In this document: positions 8,961 to 17,194 of the stretch, piece by piece | Position numbering within the stretch: position 1 is the first letter of the stretch | How the letters are laid out: every line of letters begins with the position of its first letter | DNA from: Bog-532 sp963720945 | GTDB lineage: Bacteria; Actinomycetota; Actinomycetes; Streptosporangiales; Streptosporangiaceae | Direction: 5' to 3' | Length of the DNA stretch: 64,000 nt | Assembly (NCBI GenBank): GCA_963720945.1 | Contig: CAVRHH010000008.1 | Location: forward strand, 1 to 64,000 | Notes under the pieces: generated by a model | What the model was told of the DNA's origin: nothing | Database searches by the model: none | What the model saw: only the letters and a program-made list of their open reading frames with translations | Position numbers and translations under genes: made by a program

Positions 8961-9025
8961 GGCTTTACCTATCAGAGCAGGTCGCCCGGGACCGGTCCGC
9001 CCACCGATCAGATACCCGCCTTCCG

Positions 9026-9949
9026 TTATTCGCCTTCCGTGACGCGGATGATCGTCTTGCCGGGCATCCGGCGGTCGGGCGTGAACGCGGACGGCGCCTC
9101 GGCCAGCGGTCGTACGGCCCCGATGATCGGCTGCAGCCGCCCGGACCGCACCCGCTCGGCGAGGTCCGCCAGCCGGAGCCGGTCCGGCTCGACGACAAAG
9201 AAGATCGCCCGGCCGCCGGCGGGCCGCGCCTGCGGCAGGCCGATGATCGTGACCAGCGTTCCGCCGGCGCGAACCAGCGGGGCGGAGCGTTCGAGGACCT
9301 CGCCCCCGATGACATCGAACACCACGTCGACCTCGCCGGCCTCCTCCAGCCGGTCGGCCTGCAGGTCTACGAATACGTCCGCGCCCAGCCCAAGTGCAGC
9401 CTCCCGGTCCGCGGCGCGACCGGTGCCGATTACGCGGGACCCCAGCTCGTGCGCGAGTTGCACCGCCATGGACCCGACGCCGCCCGCGGCGCCGTGGATC
9501 AGGACGGTCTGGCCGGTCTTTAGCCCTGCGTGGCCGAAGAGGCCCTGCCAGGCGGTCAGCCCGGAGATGGGCACGGCGGCGGCCACGGCGTAGTCGATGT
9601 CCGCCGGGAGCGGGGCAAGGTTGCGGGCCTCCACCGCCGTGTACTCAGCCAGCGCCCCGTCGCGGGTCCAGTCGGCCAGCCCGAACACCCGCTGGCCCAC
9701 GGTCAGGCCGGTGGTGCCGTAACCCAGCTCGCTGACAACACCCGACAGCTCGTGTCCGGGCACGCTCGGGGTTCGGTCGCGGCCGGCGCGATCGGTCCAC
9801 GTGCCCGGCCAGTCCAGCTCTCCCGGGGTGAACCCGGCCGCGTAGACGCGCACGATCACGTCGTTTTCGGCCGCGCGGGGGTGCGGGATGTCGGATAGCG
9901 TGAGCCCGGCGGCGCCAGCGGCTCGGTCTCGCACGGTTATAGCTTGCAC
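9026..9949 (-). CDS. NADP-dependent quinone oxidoreductase (MDR superfamily)
   Basis: A 307-residue medium-chain reductase of the zinc-free quinone oxidoreductase group. It shows the GroES-like start (VQAITVRDRAAGAAGLTLSD), the PSVPGHELSGVV segment, and the Rossmann motif HGAAGGVGSMAVQLAHELGS that binds NADPH, then VVFDVIGGEVLERS and the family ending KTIIRV. No structural-zinc cysteine cluster is present. I start at the GTG at 9949, which follows aagggaa at good spacing; upstream codons are not family-like. It sits between an IS end fragment and a complete IS, so it may have been moved with them. Confidence 0.85.
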   Translation of the reverse strand: MQAITVRDRAAGAAGLTLSDIPHPRAAENDVIVRVYAAGFTPGELDWPGTWTDRAGRDRTPSVPGHELSGVVSELGYGTTGLTVGQRVFGLADWTRDGALAEYTAVEARNLAPLPADIDYAVAAAVPISGLTAWQGLFGHAGLKTGQTVLIHGAAGGVGSMAVQLAHELGSRVIGTGRAADREAALGLGADVFVDLQADRLEEAGEVDVVFDVIGGEVLERSAPLVRAGGTLVTIIGLPQARPAGGRAIFFVVEPDRLRLADLAERVRSGRLQPIIGAVRPLAEAPSAFTPDRRMPGKTIIRVTEGE

Positions 9950-10045
9950 AACGATTCCCTTCTGCGACCGGTTCAGGTTCTGGCGTGCCCCGGGCACACA
10001 GCTGGTCAAACCGCGAGCCGGCGCCTCTTGATGTCCTGTCTGGAA

Positions 10046-10061
10046 GGCAGCTGCAGTTCGT
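10046..10061. repeat. IS terminal inverted repeat, left
   Basis: Reads ggcagctgcagttcgt and matches the reverse complement of the right end with one mismatch. The same end recurs at 8829. Confidence 0.75.
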
Positions 10062-10066
10062 TGTCA

Positions 10067-11419
10067 TCATGGTGTTGTCCCGGCGCAGGCATTCCAGCGC
10101 TGGTGGGCTTGGCGGGCGCGGTGCTGGTGGCGGCGTCGCCAGGCGGGCCAGTGCAGCCGGTGGGGCTGGTCTCGCCGGGGCGGGGGGATGACGGTGTCAC
10201 GCAGAAGCCGCAGCAGCTCCGGCACGGTGATCGGGATCAGCCCGGCGTCCAGGTCGGAGCCGGCCTCTTGCTGGCGTTGCACTGCCACGGCAATGGCGAG
10301 GTAGATATAGGCCAGCAGGCAGATCACGGTCCAGCGGTGCCAGGATTTCCAGCGGATGACCTGCCCTGCGTCCAGGCCGGTGCTCTGCTTGGTGAGCTGG
10401 TGATCTTCTTCAATGCGCCAGCGGGCGACCGCGATGGCGATCAGCCGGGACAGCGGGACCGGGCCGGGTGCCCAGCACCGGTAGTACGACAGCGTGCCGG
10501 TGCAGCGGTGCCGCCGGGCCAGCAGCATGCCGTGCCCATCAGGCTGCCCGCCGGGAAGGTCGTCGCTGGCCACCTCCAGCATCGCCCAGTCGTAGTGCCG
10601 GGTGCCCTTGGTCCCTGACCCGGCGCGCATCCGGTGCCAGGCGCGGGGCGGGATCATGCGCGCCGCGGCGGCCGCGGTCACGGCACAGCCCGAGCCGGTG
10701 GTGACAACGTGGCTGGCGCGGACCGCCATCACATAGCCCATCCCGCGCTGCCGGATGTCACGGCGCAGCTGGCGGCCGCCGTACACTTCGTCGCCGGCCA
10801 CGAAGGCGGCGCGGATCCCGCGAGAGTGCGCGCGGTCCAGCAGGCTGCCAGCCAGTTGCGGCTTGCTGGCGAACATGACCTCCTCCGGGACGCCGGCCAG
10901 CTCGCGGTGTTCCTCATCAGCAGCGCAGGCTTCGGGCAGGTACAACGCCCGGCCGATCAGCGCATGCCCGCAGCCGGTGGCATAGGTCAAGGTGACCGCT
11001 ACCTGGCACAGCGCTATGCCGCCCACGGTGCCGCTGTACTGGCGGGCCGCGCCGGCAGCGTCGGCCGAGGATTTCTCATCGGCTGTCTCATCCACGATCA
11101 GCACCGCATCGCCGTCATCGAGGTGACTGACCGCCCACGCCGACGCGATGTCCAGGACCCGCTGATCGTCCCAGACCGCGCGGGACAAGAAGTGCTGCAG
11201 CCGGTGCGGCCCGCGATGCCCGGCCGCTTCGGCGATCGTCCAGCAGTTGTGATCTTCCAGTTCCATCAGCAGCCCGCTGACCATCTGACCGCAGCACTGC
11301 CGGGTCTCCCGCCGGGGAAAGCACCCGGCCACCCGCCCCAGCAGATCCGCCAGCAGCGCGGACCGGGCATCATCCGCTACCGTGACAGCAGCGACTGCCG
11401 CATCTTGATCGTGTCTCAC
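10067..11419 (-). CDS. IS701 family transposase (DDE type)
   Basis: A 450-residue transposase of the DDE_5 group (PF13546). Recognisable landmarks are QCCGQMVSGLLMELEDHNCW, the first acidic block DAVLIVDETADEKSSADAAG, the second block FVAGDEVYGG and the C-terminal RWRIEEDHQLTKQSTGLDAG containing the catalytic Glu. The C-terminal 45 residues (PHRLHWPAWRRRHQHRARQA) run into the inverted repeat and are typical for the family. The frame is unbroken, so it is probably functional. Confidence 0.92.
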   Translation of the reverse strand: MRHDQDAAVAAVTVADDARSALLADLLGRVAGCFPRRETRQCCGQMVSGLLMELEDHNCWTIAEAAGHRGPHRLQHFLSRAVWDDQRVLDIASAWAVSHLDDGDAVLIVDETADEKSSADAAGAARQYSGTVGGIALCQVAVTLTYATGCGHALIGRALYLPEACAADEEHRELAGVPEEVMFASKPQLAGSLLDRAHSRGIRAAFVAGDEVYGGRQLRRDIRQRGMGYVMAVRASHVVTTGSGCAVTAAAAARMIPPRAWHRMRAGSGTKGTRHYDWAMLEVASDDLPGGQPDGHGMLLARRHRCTGTLSYYRCWAPGPVPLSRLIAIAVARWRIEEDHQLTKQSTGLDAGQVIRWKSWHRWTVICLLAYIYLAIAVAVQRQQEAGSDLDAGLIPITVPELLRLLRDTVIPPPRRDQPHRLHWPAWRRRHQHRARQAHQRWNACAGTTP

Positions 11420-11493
11420 AAACCCATCATGATCGCGGCAGCCGCACCCTTTACGCGGCCATCCGCCTGAACTGCAGCAACGACCCCACCGTC

Positions 11494-11509
11494 ACGAACT
11501 ACAGCTGCC
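11494..11509. repeat. IS terminal inverted repeat, right
   Basis: Reads acgaactacagctgcc, the inverted partner of 10,046 to 10,061 with one mismatch. Confidence 0.75.
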
Positions 11510-11752
11510 GTATCTGTCACGCATACTTATGCGCTCAATTGCATACTCACTCCTGGATTGATTCATGGACCCTGACGTGAACTAGCTACCGCTTGTTTCC
11601 TTGCGCCGATCGTCTGCACTACAGACTGCCAAGGGAAACCCATTCAGGTGAACCGTCAGGCGTCGTGTGCGATGAGTCTGGCGGCGCGCAGTCGTCCAGG
11701 TGATCGTGAGTGCCCGCAAGGGGCGCCGGGCGTGCAGCAGGAGGAGTAGACG

Positions 11753-12571
11753 ATGAATTCGATGGCCCGCCGGATGTTCGAGCTCGTCGAGCCGATTGGT
11801 GTCATCCCTTACTCAGCCGACGAACCCAACGAGGCGATGTTCGCCCTGGGGTTCACCAACTACTGGGACACCTACTTCGCCGGACGGGCGGCGCCCTTGG
11901 GGCTCGCCGCGGCGGAGGTGGTGGACGCGCTGTTCTACAACTTCGCTCCCGGCGAGGTGGCTCGCCACATTCCGAAGGTGTGGCGCACCACCACGCCTGA
12001 AGCGGCGATCGCCGCTCGTCAGACGGGCTGCGTGAAGGCGCTGCGGCGAATCCTCGGCGATCGCGTCGACACTCCCGCCTTCGCCCGCGCCGCCGAACTG
12101 CTGATTAAGGCGGCGATCAGCGCCCCGTTCGACGGCCGGCCCATGTATGCCGCGCTGCGCGCGATCCCGGTCCCCGACGACGTGGTGGCCCGCTTCTTTC
12201 ATGCAGGCTCCTTGCTGCGCGAGCACCGCGGCGACGGGCACATCGCGGCCCTGATGATCGAGGGTGTCGGCGGCCTTGAGGCTCACGTCCTCTTCGCCCT
12301 CGACATGGGCATGCCGGCGGAGAAGTTCGGGCGCATCCACCACCTCCCGGCAGCGCAGCTCGCCGCCGTGATCGACGGGATGCGCGATCGCGGCCTGATC
12401 GGGGATGACGGTTGGCTGAGCGAACCGGGTCGCGCCGTCAAACAGCGGGTCGAGGCGCTCACCGACGACCTCGCGGCGAGGCCCTACGAGAGCCTCGAGC
12501 CGGATGAGCTCGATGAGCTCATGGCAACCCTCGAGCCGCTCGCCATGCTGCTACTCGCCGCCCAGGATTAG
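11753..12571 (+). CDS. SCO6745-like actinobacterial helix-turn-helix protein
   Basis: A 272-residue soluble, mainly helical protein of a family common in actinomycetes (SCO6745 type) whose function is not established. Typical features are the start ARRMFELVEPIGVIPYSADE, the FTNYWDTYFAGRAAPLG segment, and a C-terminal winged-helix-like part (MRDRGLIGDDGWLSEPGRAV). A strong aggagga ribosome site lies eight bases before the ATG. It stands alone between the IS and a stretch of decayed DNA. I see no catalytic motif; a regulatory or binding role is a guess. Confidence 0.75.
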   Translation: MNSMARRMFELVEPIGVIPYSADEPNEAMFALGFTNYWDTYFAGRAAPLGLAAAEVVDALFYNFAPGEVARHIPKVWRTTTPEAAIAARQTGCVKALRRILGDRVDTPAFARAAELLIKAAISAPFDGRPMYAALRAIPVPDDVVARFFHAGSLLREHRGDGHIAALMIEGVGGLEAHVLFALDMGMPAEKFGRIHHLPAAQLAAVIDGMRDRGLIGDDGWLSEPGRAVKQRVEALTDDLAARPYESLEPDELDELMATLEPLAMLLLAAQD

Positions 12572-13179
12572 GACGAAGGCTCTGGTGGTTCAGTTCGGCT
12601 GAACGCGCCCGGCCAGATCGTGGTTCGCTTGGCTGACGCTCTGGCGAGCCAGCGTCCCGAATGACTTTCCGAGCGATTCGGTGAACGGTCCGCTGATCAC
12701 GATGCCTGGGCTCGATCGCCCTTAGCGGGTAGCGCACCACCAGCTCTCGCGAGCGAGAGTTCACATCGACGTCTCGAGCAGAACCGTCACGATTGAGCGG
12801 CCGGGCCGATCATAAGAACGCACGCGAACGAACCAGATAGAGGTCCCGGGAACGAGGCTGCACAGCAAGCGCGGAGATCCGGAACCGCCGTTCGGGGCGG
12901 CTAGCGTCCTCTCGACGATGGTTTGTCCCAGGAACCCGGATTAGGTCGATCTGCATCTGCCAGGTCCTCCGCGGATATTGGATCCATAAACGCCTAAGAG
13001 CTGCCGGGCAGTATTGCCATTGACATTCGAGTGCTGATCATTTCGGGGGCTGGCGTGTATCTGCGTGGGGCTGACCGGCTTTGGACGGGGCTGCTGCTCG
13101 TTCCGGCCGTGTGCATGGATGAGCGGCCTGTGTGATTTGCCTGGCAGCACTGCTCATGTGGATGCCGGACAATGTGCTC
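12572..13179. other. Gap without recognisable gene
   Basis: About 600 bases, lower in G+C than the surrounding core genes, with frequent stops in all frames. No RNA gene, repeat or IS end was recognised. It is probably decayed mobile DNA. Confidence 0.4.
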
Positions 13180-13317
13180 ATGATTCCTGCTGATCTTACG
13201 AGTGCGGAGCGGTCTCTGTGGAAGGCCTTTCCGTCAGGTGGCTGGGTTGATTTGCGGGCAGGCGATGAGCGGGATGATCCCGGTGGTGCTGCGGGCTTTT
13301 CGGTGCTCATCAGCTGA
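13180..13317 (+). pseudogene. N-terminal remnant of pentapeptide-type membrane protein
   Basis: The frame reads MIPADLTSAERSLWKAFPSG then GWVDLRAGDERDDPGGAAGF and stops after 45 residues. It matches the start of a large actinobacterial family (often labelled oxidoreductase or pentapeptide-repeat membrane protein) that begins LTxAExxLWxAFPxGxxVDL; a relative is the full gene at 55,504 to 56,637. The rest of that family's sequence is missing here, so this is a truncated leftover. The call is from pattern recognition. Confidence 0.35.
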
Positions 13318-13619
13318 GTCGCGCAGATCAGATGATCTGTGCGGCCACGCCGCCACGCTATTGATCATTCAGCACACGAAATAATCGGCGATCTGCGCAA
13401 ACTCGGCGCCCACCGGCCGACGGAGTCAATCACGCTCCGTGATAGCCGCTATAGAAGTGGAGTCTGGCCGCCGACGGCCACTCGCTGAAGGCTTCCGGCA
13501 CGCCTACGGCCTCGGATGTCTTCGTGATCCTGAAAGCCGGGCGGCTGGCCCGGGTAGCCCGTCACGAAAGAGCGTTGCCGTTGATCATTGGTCCCTGCCC
13601 AGATAAATAGGCCAGTGAC
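13318..13619. other. Gap: decayed DNA before second NaeI locus
   Basis: About 300 bases with short protein-like pieces in more than one frame (for example DVFVILKAGRLARVARHERA ending near 13,610 on the plus strand) but no intact gene. I could not assign them to a family. Confidence 0.35.
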
Positions 13620-13709
13620 ACCGATGCCGCGTACCGGCCGCAGCTCAGGCGCTGGCCCGGGTCTTGGCGAGACCGCTACGAGGAGACGGCGGCGGAAGAA
13701 GCACGTTGA
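13620..13709 (+). pseudogene. C-terminal remnant of the cysteine-rich protein paralogue
   Basis: The frame ending at 13,709 reads WRDRYEETAAEEAR and a stop, closely paralleling WDRHKETVAVEAR at the end of the small cysteine-rich gene (to 1619). The nucleotide match runs from about 13,671 to 13,713 (gaccgc-ac-aggagacgg and gaagcacg-tgaagctg). Upstream the frame is closed by a stop at 13,608. It shows that the second NaeI-like gene was also preceded by this small gene. The recombinase remnant now begins inside or just after it on the other strand. Confidence 0.5.
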
Positions 13710-14388
13710 AGCTGTTCCGCCAGGGTACCCAGGCTGATATTGACCACGAAGTCTCCGCACTGCCGGATGACGTTCACCGGGATATCCAACACCGCGTTAT
13801 CGGCTACATCTGTAGTCTGGTGGGACACGAGGCTTTGAGTGAAATCTTCGGAGCGCGCCACGAGGGCCGTAACACCTGCTGACTTTAGGTAGGATTGCCG
13901 CTGCTTGCTGTCCATCTCTTCCCATAGCTGCGCGAAGGTTTTGCCTGTGGACACCCTGCGGATTTTAGGCTTTTCCCTAGGCAAGTCAGAGATCCGCGTG
14001 TGCTCAGCCTCTAGTGCCGCCATCCTGGCATGAAAGTCAGGCACTCCGCCGTGCATGTAATGCTGAGTTGTCAGATCCGCGATCTGGGCTCCGAGTCTCC
14101 GTAGCGTCTGGGAGTGGTCATCGCCAGCAATGACGGTTTTGGTGGTCACCTCGCAGTGCCCTACGGCATCGAGAAGGCCATCGAATACAGTCTGCTCTAG
14201 CCTCTCCTTGGGAATTGACCTGGACGGCTGACAGTGCGGGCGGCCGGGAGCTTTACGCATATAGCGGCACTGGTAGTAATCGTTGGTCCGCCCGTCCGAC
14301 TTCGCGGAGCCGCCCTTGTGTAGCGCGGCGCCGCAGTAGCCGCAGAATGCGATTTGCAGCAGTACCGCGCCGCCCGCGCGTTTCCCGC
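13676..14388 (-). pseudogene. Large serine recombinase, C-terminal fragment
   Basis: The minus strand encodes the recombinase zinc-ribbon and coiled-coil parts of a large serine integrase: AGGAVLLQIAFCGYCGAALH, then DYYQCRYMRKAPGRPHCQPS with the four zinc cysteines, then a helical region with SGKR-to-coiled-coil order (IADLTTQHYMHGGV, FAQLWEEMDSKQRQSYLKSA). The N-terminal catalytic resolvase domain and its serine are absent: going upstream, sequence past about 14,388 is antisense to the NaeI-like gene. The stop falls within the remnant of the cysteine-rich gene. This is an integrase truncated by recombination or deletion. Confidence 0.85.
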
Positions 14389-14391
14389 TGG

Positions 14392-15003
14392 ATGATCCCG
14401 CCGGAGGCCGCCGACCGGCTCGTCCTGCTCGTTCAGGCCAGTGACACCGACGGCACCTGGTCGGCCGGCCTGCTCCGGGCACGCCCCGGCTACCTGGGGG
14501 CGGCGAGCAACCGCGATCTCAAGCGTTCCCTCAGCGAGCCGGGCCGGGCCGCGATCACCTGGCTGTTCGCCCGATCGCCGCTGCAGGAAAATGCCCTGGT
14601 CCGGATGACCGAACGGGACGTGGCGGCCGTTTTCGCCCCCGGTTCGGGCCAGCAGCGGGTGAACGAGCTGTTCCGCCGGGTGCAGCGCCGCCGGGTCAGC
14701 CGGACCGTGGTGGCCACAGTCGCCAAACAGGACGACTACATGAAGCGCGTCCGGGCGGGCGGCGGCGCGCGCGATCAGCTCCGCGGCGAGGGCATCGTGA
14801 TATTCGGCGATTACGCGGGCGACCAGGCCCTGGCCACCGCGCTGGGGCTGCCGCGGCCCGCCGCCGGCGAGTTCGTCAGCGCCCGGCTCACGTCGCGCCC
14901 AGGCGAACCCGGCGGGCGGGTGGTGCGCCTGGAGGGTACGGACTGGACGCTCGCCAGCCGCTCCGACCCGCCCGAGCCCGTCCCCCACCTCCCCCGTGCC
15001 TGA
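14392..15003 (+). pseudogene. NaeI-like endonuclease, 5'-truncated paralogue
   Basis: From MIPPEAADRL onward this frame aligns with residues of the intact NaeI-type protein after its catalytic motif; by eye about half the residues are identical, so it is a diverged paralogue and not a recent duplicate. It keeps SNRDLKRSLSEPGRAAITWL, QENALVRM, QQRVNELFRRVQRR, VATVAKQDDYMKRVRAGGGA and EGIVIFGDYAGD, which is nearly the whole DNA-binding Topo domain. It lacks the Endo residues equivalent to E70, D86, D95 and K97. The ATG at 14,392 could start a 203-residue DNA-binding protein, but no ribosome site is visible. The 5' part was replaced by the recombinase fragment. Confidence 0.8.
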
Positions 15004-15066
15004 CCGCCGCGGGCGGGACCTGACCCGGGTGGCGGTGGGACGGCCGTGATCTGGTCAGATGGGCTC

Positions 15067-16290
15067 ATGGCACGCACCACCCGGCACGCAGGGCAGTGGA
15101 CGCTCGAGGATCAGTTCGCCTCGCCGTGGCATTACCTTCCCGTCGAGGTGCCACCCGGTACCTGCGCCGTGCGGGTGACCCTCAGCTACGACCGGGCGGC
15201 CGGGGTGCTGGACCTCGGCTGCCTCGGGCCCGGCGGGCCGCGGGATTTCCGCGGCTGGTCGGGCAGCGCGCGGGACGGCTATGTGATCAGCGCCGATGAG
15301 GTAACCCCCGGCTACCTGCCCGGCGAGATCGAGCCCGGGCTGTGGCAGGCGATCGTCGGCCTCCACCAGGTGTCCCCTGGCGGCCTGCCGTACGAGCTGA
15401 CGGCGGAGGCCATCCAGTCCCCGGGACGCCTGCTGGAGCCGCCGCCGGACGTGCCCCCGGCGCCGGACCGCCCGCCGCGCCGGAACCTCCCGGCCAGCGG
15501 CGGACGGCGGTGGCGGGCGGGCGATCTGCACGCGCACACGGTGCATTCCGATGGCGCGCTCACCGTCGGCGAGCTGGCCCGGTTCGCGGTGGACAGCGGC
15601 CTGGACTTCATCGCCGTCACCGACCACAACACGGTCAGCCACCACCGGGAGCTTCCCGGCGCCGCCGGCAGGCACGGGATCACGTTCATCCCGGGGCAGG
15701 AGGTCACCACGAGCAATGGGCACGCCGGGGCGCTGGGTGACATCGGGTGGGTGGACTTCCGCGAACCGGCCGCCGAATGGCTGAAGGCCACCCAGCGGCA
15801 CGGTGGCCTGCTGTCGGTCAACCATCCCATTGCGGGCCCGGTGAGCTGGATGCACGCCATGCCTGAGCGCCCCCCGCTGGTGGAGGTGTGGCACTGGAGC
15901 TGGCTCGACCTGAGCTGGACGACGCCGTTGTCCTGGTGGCGTGCGTGGCACCCGGACGCCGTACCTGTGGGCGGCAGCGACTGGCACCGGACCGGGTCGG
16001 ACGCCCCGCTGGGGACCCCCACCACCTGGGTGGAGTCTGCCACCAGCGACCCGGCCGACCTGCTCGCGAGCATCGCCGCCGGACGGGTGGCGATCTCGGC
16101 GCACCGGGACGGCCCGGTGCTCCTGCGCACGGGGGGCGAACTCGTGGCGGTAGACGCCGACGGTGCTACCCTCACCGGCCCGGACGGCCCCCGCGCCCGG
16201 GTCAAGGGCGACATGGCGCGGTTCCCGGGCGCGGCCGGATGCCACCGCCTGCTGAGCGGCACCGGGGCCACGCTCGCCCTGACACCGTGA
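15067..16290 (+). CDS. CehA/McbA-type PHP domain metal-dependent phosphoesterase
   Basis: A 407-residue protein with an N-terminal beta-rich domain (about residues 1 to 135) and a PHP domain. PHP metal ligands are visible: GDLHAHTVHSDGAL (H155, H157), ITDHNT-like VTDHNTVSHH, the Glu in PGQEVTTSNGHA, SVNHP and GGSDWHR. Such proteins hydrolyse phosphodiesters or related esters; the substrate here is unknown. No signal peptide is evident, so it is probably cytoplasmic. I prefer the ATG at 15,067; a GTG seven codons upstream is possible. It faces the next gene tail to tail across a strong terminator. Confidence 0.85.
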   Translation: MARTTRHAGQWTLEDQFASPWHYLPVEVPPGTCAVRVTLSYDRAAGVLDLGCLGPGGPRDFRGWSGSARDGYVISADEVTPGYLPGEIEPGLWQAIVGLHQVSPGGLPYELTAEAIQSPGRLLEPPPDVPPAPDRPPRRNLPASGGRRWRAGDLHAHTVHSDGALTVGELARFAVDSGLDFIAVTDHNTVSHHRELPGAAGRHGITFIPGQEVTTSNGHAGALGDIGWVDFREPAAEWLKATQRHGGLLSVNHPIAGPVSWMHAMPERPPLVEVWHWSWLDLSWTTPLSWWRAWHPDAVPVGGSDWHRTGSDAPLGTPTTWVESATSDPADLLASIAAGRVAISAHRDGPVLLRTGGELVAVDADGATLTGPDGPRARVKGDMARFPGAAGCHRLLSGTGATLALTP

Positions 16291-16337
16291 CGGCTCGGCC
16301 GAGCGCGCGACCGGAGCGGCCCGGCAGGCCGCGGCCT

Positions 16338-16387
16338 CACATGCGAAGGTCCCGCGCCGAACCCGGGGCGCGGGACCTTCGCATGTG
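16338..16387. terminator. Bidirectional intrinsic terminator
   Basis: A perfect 21-base stem (cacatgcgaaggtcccgcgcc at 16,338 to 16,358, paired with 16,367 to 16,387) around an 8-base loop. It lies between two convergent genes, so it probably ends both transcripts. There is no clear U-tract, as is usual in high-GC actinomycetes. Confidence 0.85.
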
Positions 16388-16403
16388 AACGCGGGCCGGA
16401 AGC

Positions 16404-16961
16404 TCAGGAACCGGCGGCCGGCGAGCTCGCGCTCGTGGTGGACAGGCCACCCAGAGCCGGGACGACGCTGGTGGCCGAACCGAGGGCGCCGGACACGGTG
16501 CTGCTGACACCCGAAAGGCCGGACAGGCCGGCGGTCACGCCGCTCGCCGTAGCGGACAGGCCGCTGGCGTCACTGGTCACGCTGGACACGCCGCTGGCCG
16601 CACCGGTCACGGTGCCGGCCGCACCGGTCACCGCACCGGTCACCGCGCTGCTGCCCTGGCCGCTGATCTGACCGGAGAGGGCGCTGGACGGTACGAGCGT
16701 GGAGGGGGCGCTGGTCGCCGAGATGCCGCCGGAAAGCAGGCTGCTGGCCGGGAGCACCTGGATGGCACTGAGGACACCCGGCAGCTGAAAGAGGCTGAGG
16801 ACGCCGGGCAGCTGGAGCGCCGGGGCGGCGGCCGGCACCGAGCTGGCGGCGGACGGCTGCTGCGGCGTAGCGGCTGCCATGGCCTGACCAGTGGTAAGAA
16901 CGCCCGATGCAAGGATGGCCGCCGAGGCAGCACCCCCAAGGAATACACGCCGATTGAACAC
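16404..16961 (-). CDS. Secreted Ala/Ser/Gly-rich protein with Tat-like signal
   Basis: A 185-residue protein that opens NRRVFLGGAASAAILASGVL, a twin-arginine-like signal (R-R-x-F-L) with a hydrophobic core and a likely signal-peptidase site near AMAAAT. The mature part is low-complexity: LQLPGVLSLFQLPGVLSAI followed by degenerate V-T-G-A and S-G-L-S repeats. No catalytic motif is present; a surface or wall-associated structural role is only a guess. The GTG start follows cggag. The gene sits alone with a terminator at its 3' side. Confidence 0.65.
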   Translation of the reverse strand: MFNRRVFLGGAASAAILASGVLTTGQAMAAATPQQPSAASSVPAAAPALQLPGVLSLFQLPGVLSAIQVLPASSLLSGGISATSAPSTLVPSSALSGQISGQGSSAVTGAVTGAAGTVTGAASGVSSVTSDASGLSATASGVTAGLSGLSGVSSTVSGALGSATSVVPALGGLSTTSASSPAAGS

Positions 16962-17194
16962 GACAACTCCGTTTCGACTGAATGTGGGAGGGCCCTCGAG
17001 TTGACTGTCTGTGATGAGCCAACTCCGGACCCTAGCACGCTCAGTAATCAGATAGTAACTCTTTGAAGTAATCGCTGCTCAGAGAATTAGCGCGTGATGT
17101 CGAATGGGACAGTCCGGGACAATACGCACGGACCTGGACCCGCCCGGACCGGATCAGGCCCGGCCGCGGGCTGAACCCCGGCGGTCCTGGGTGC

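Larger units (their letters stand above)
10046..11509 (-). mobile_element. Complete IS701-family insertion sequence
   Basis: About 1,464 bases with one transposase gene and imperfect terminal inverted repeats: ggcagctgcagttcgt at 10,046 to 10,061 and its complement acgaactacagctgcc at 11,494 to 11,509 (15 of 16 match). I could not identify a clear target duplication in the flanks. The transposase reads through in one frame, so the copy may be active. Confidence 0.8.
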
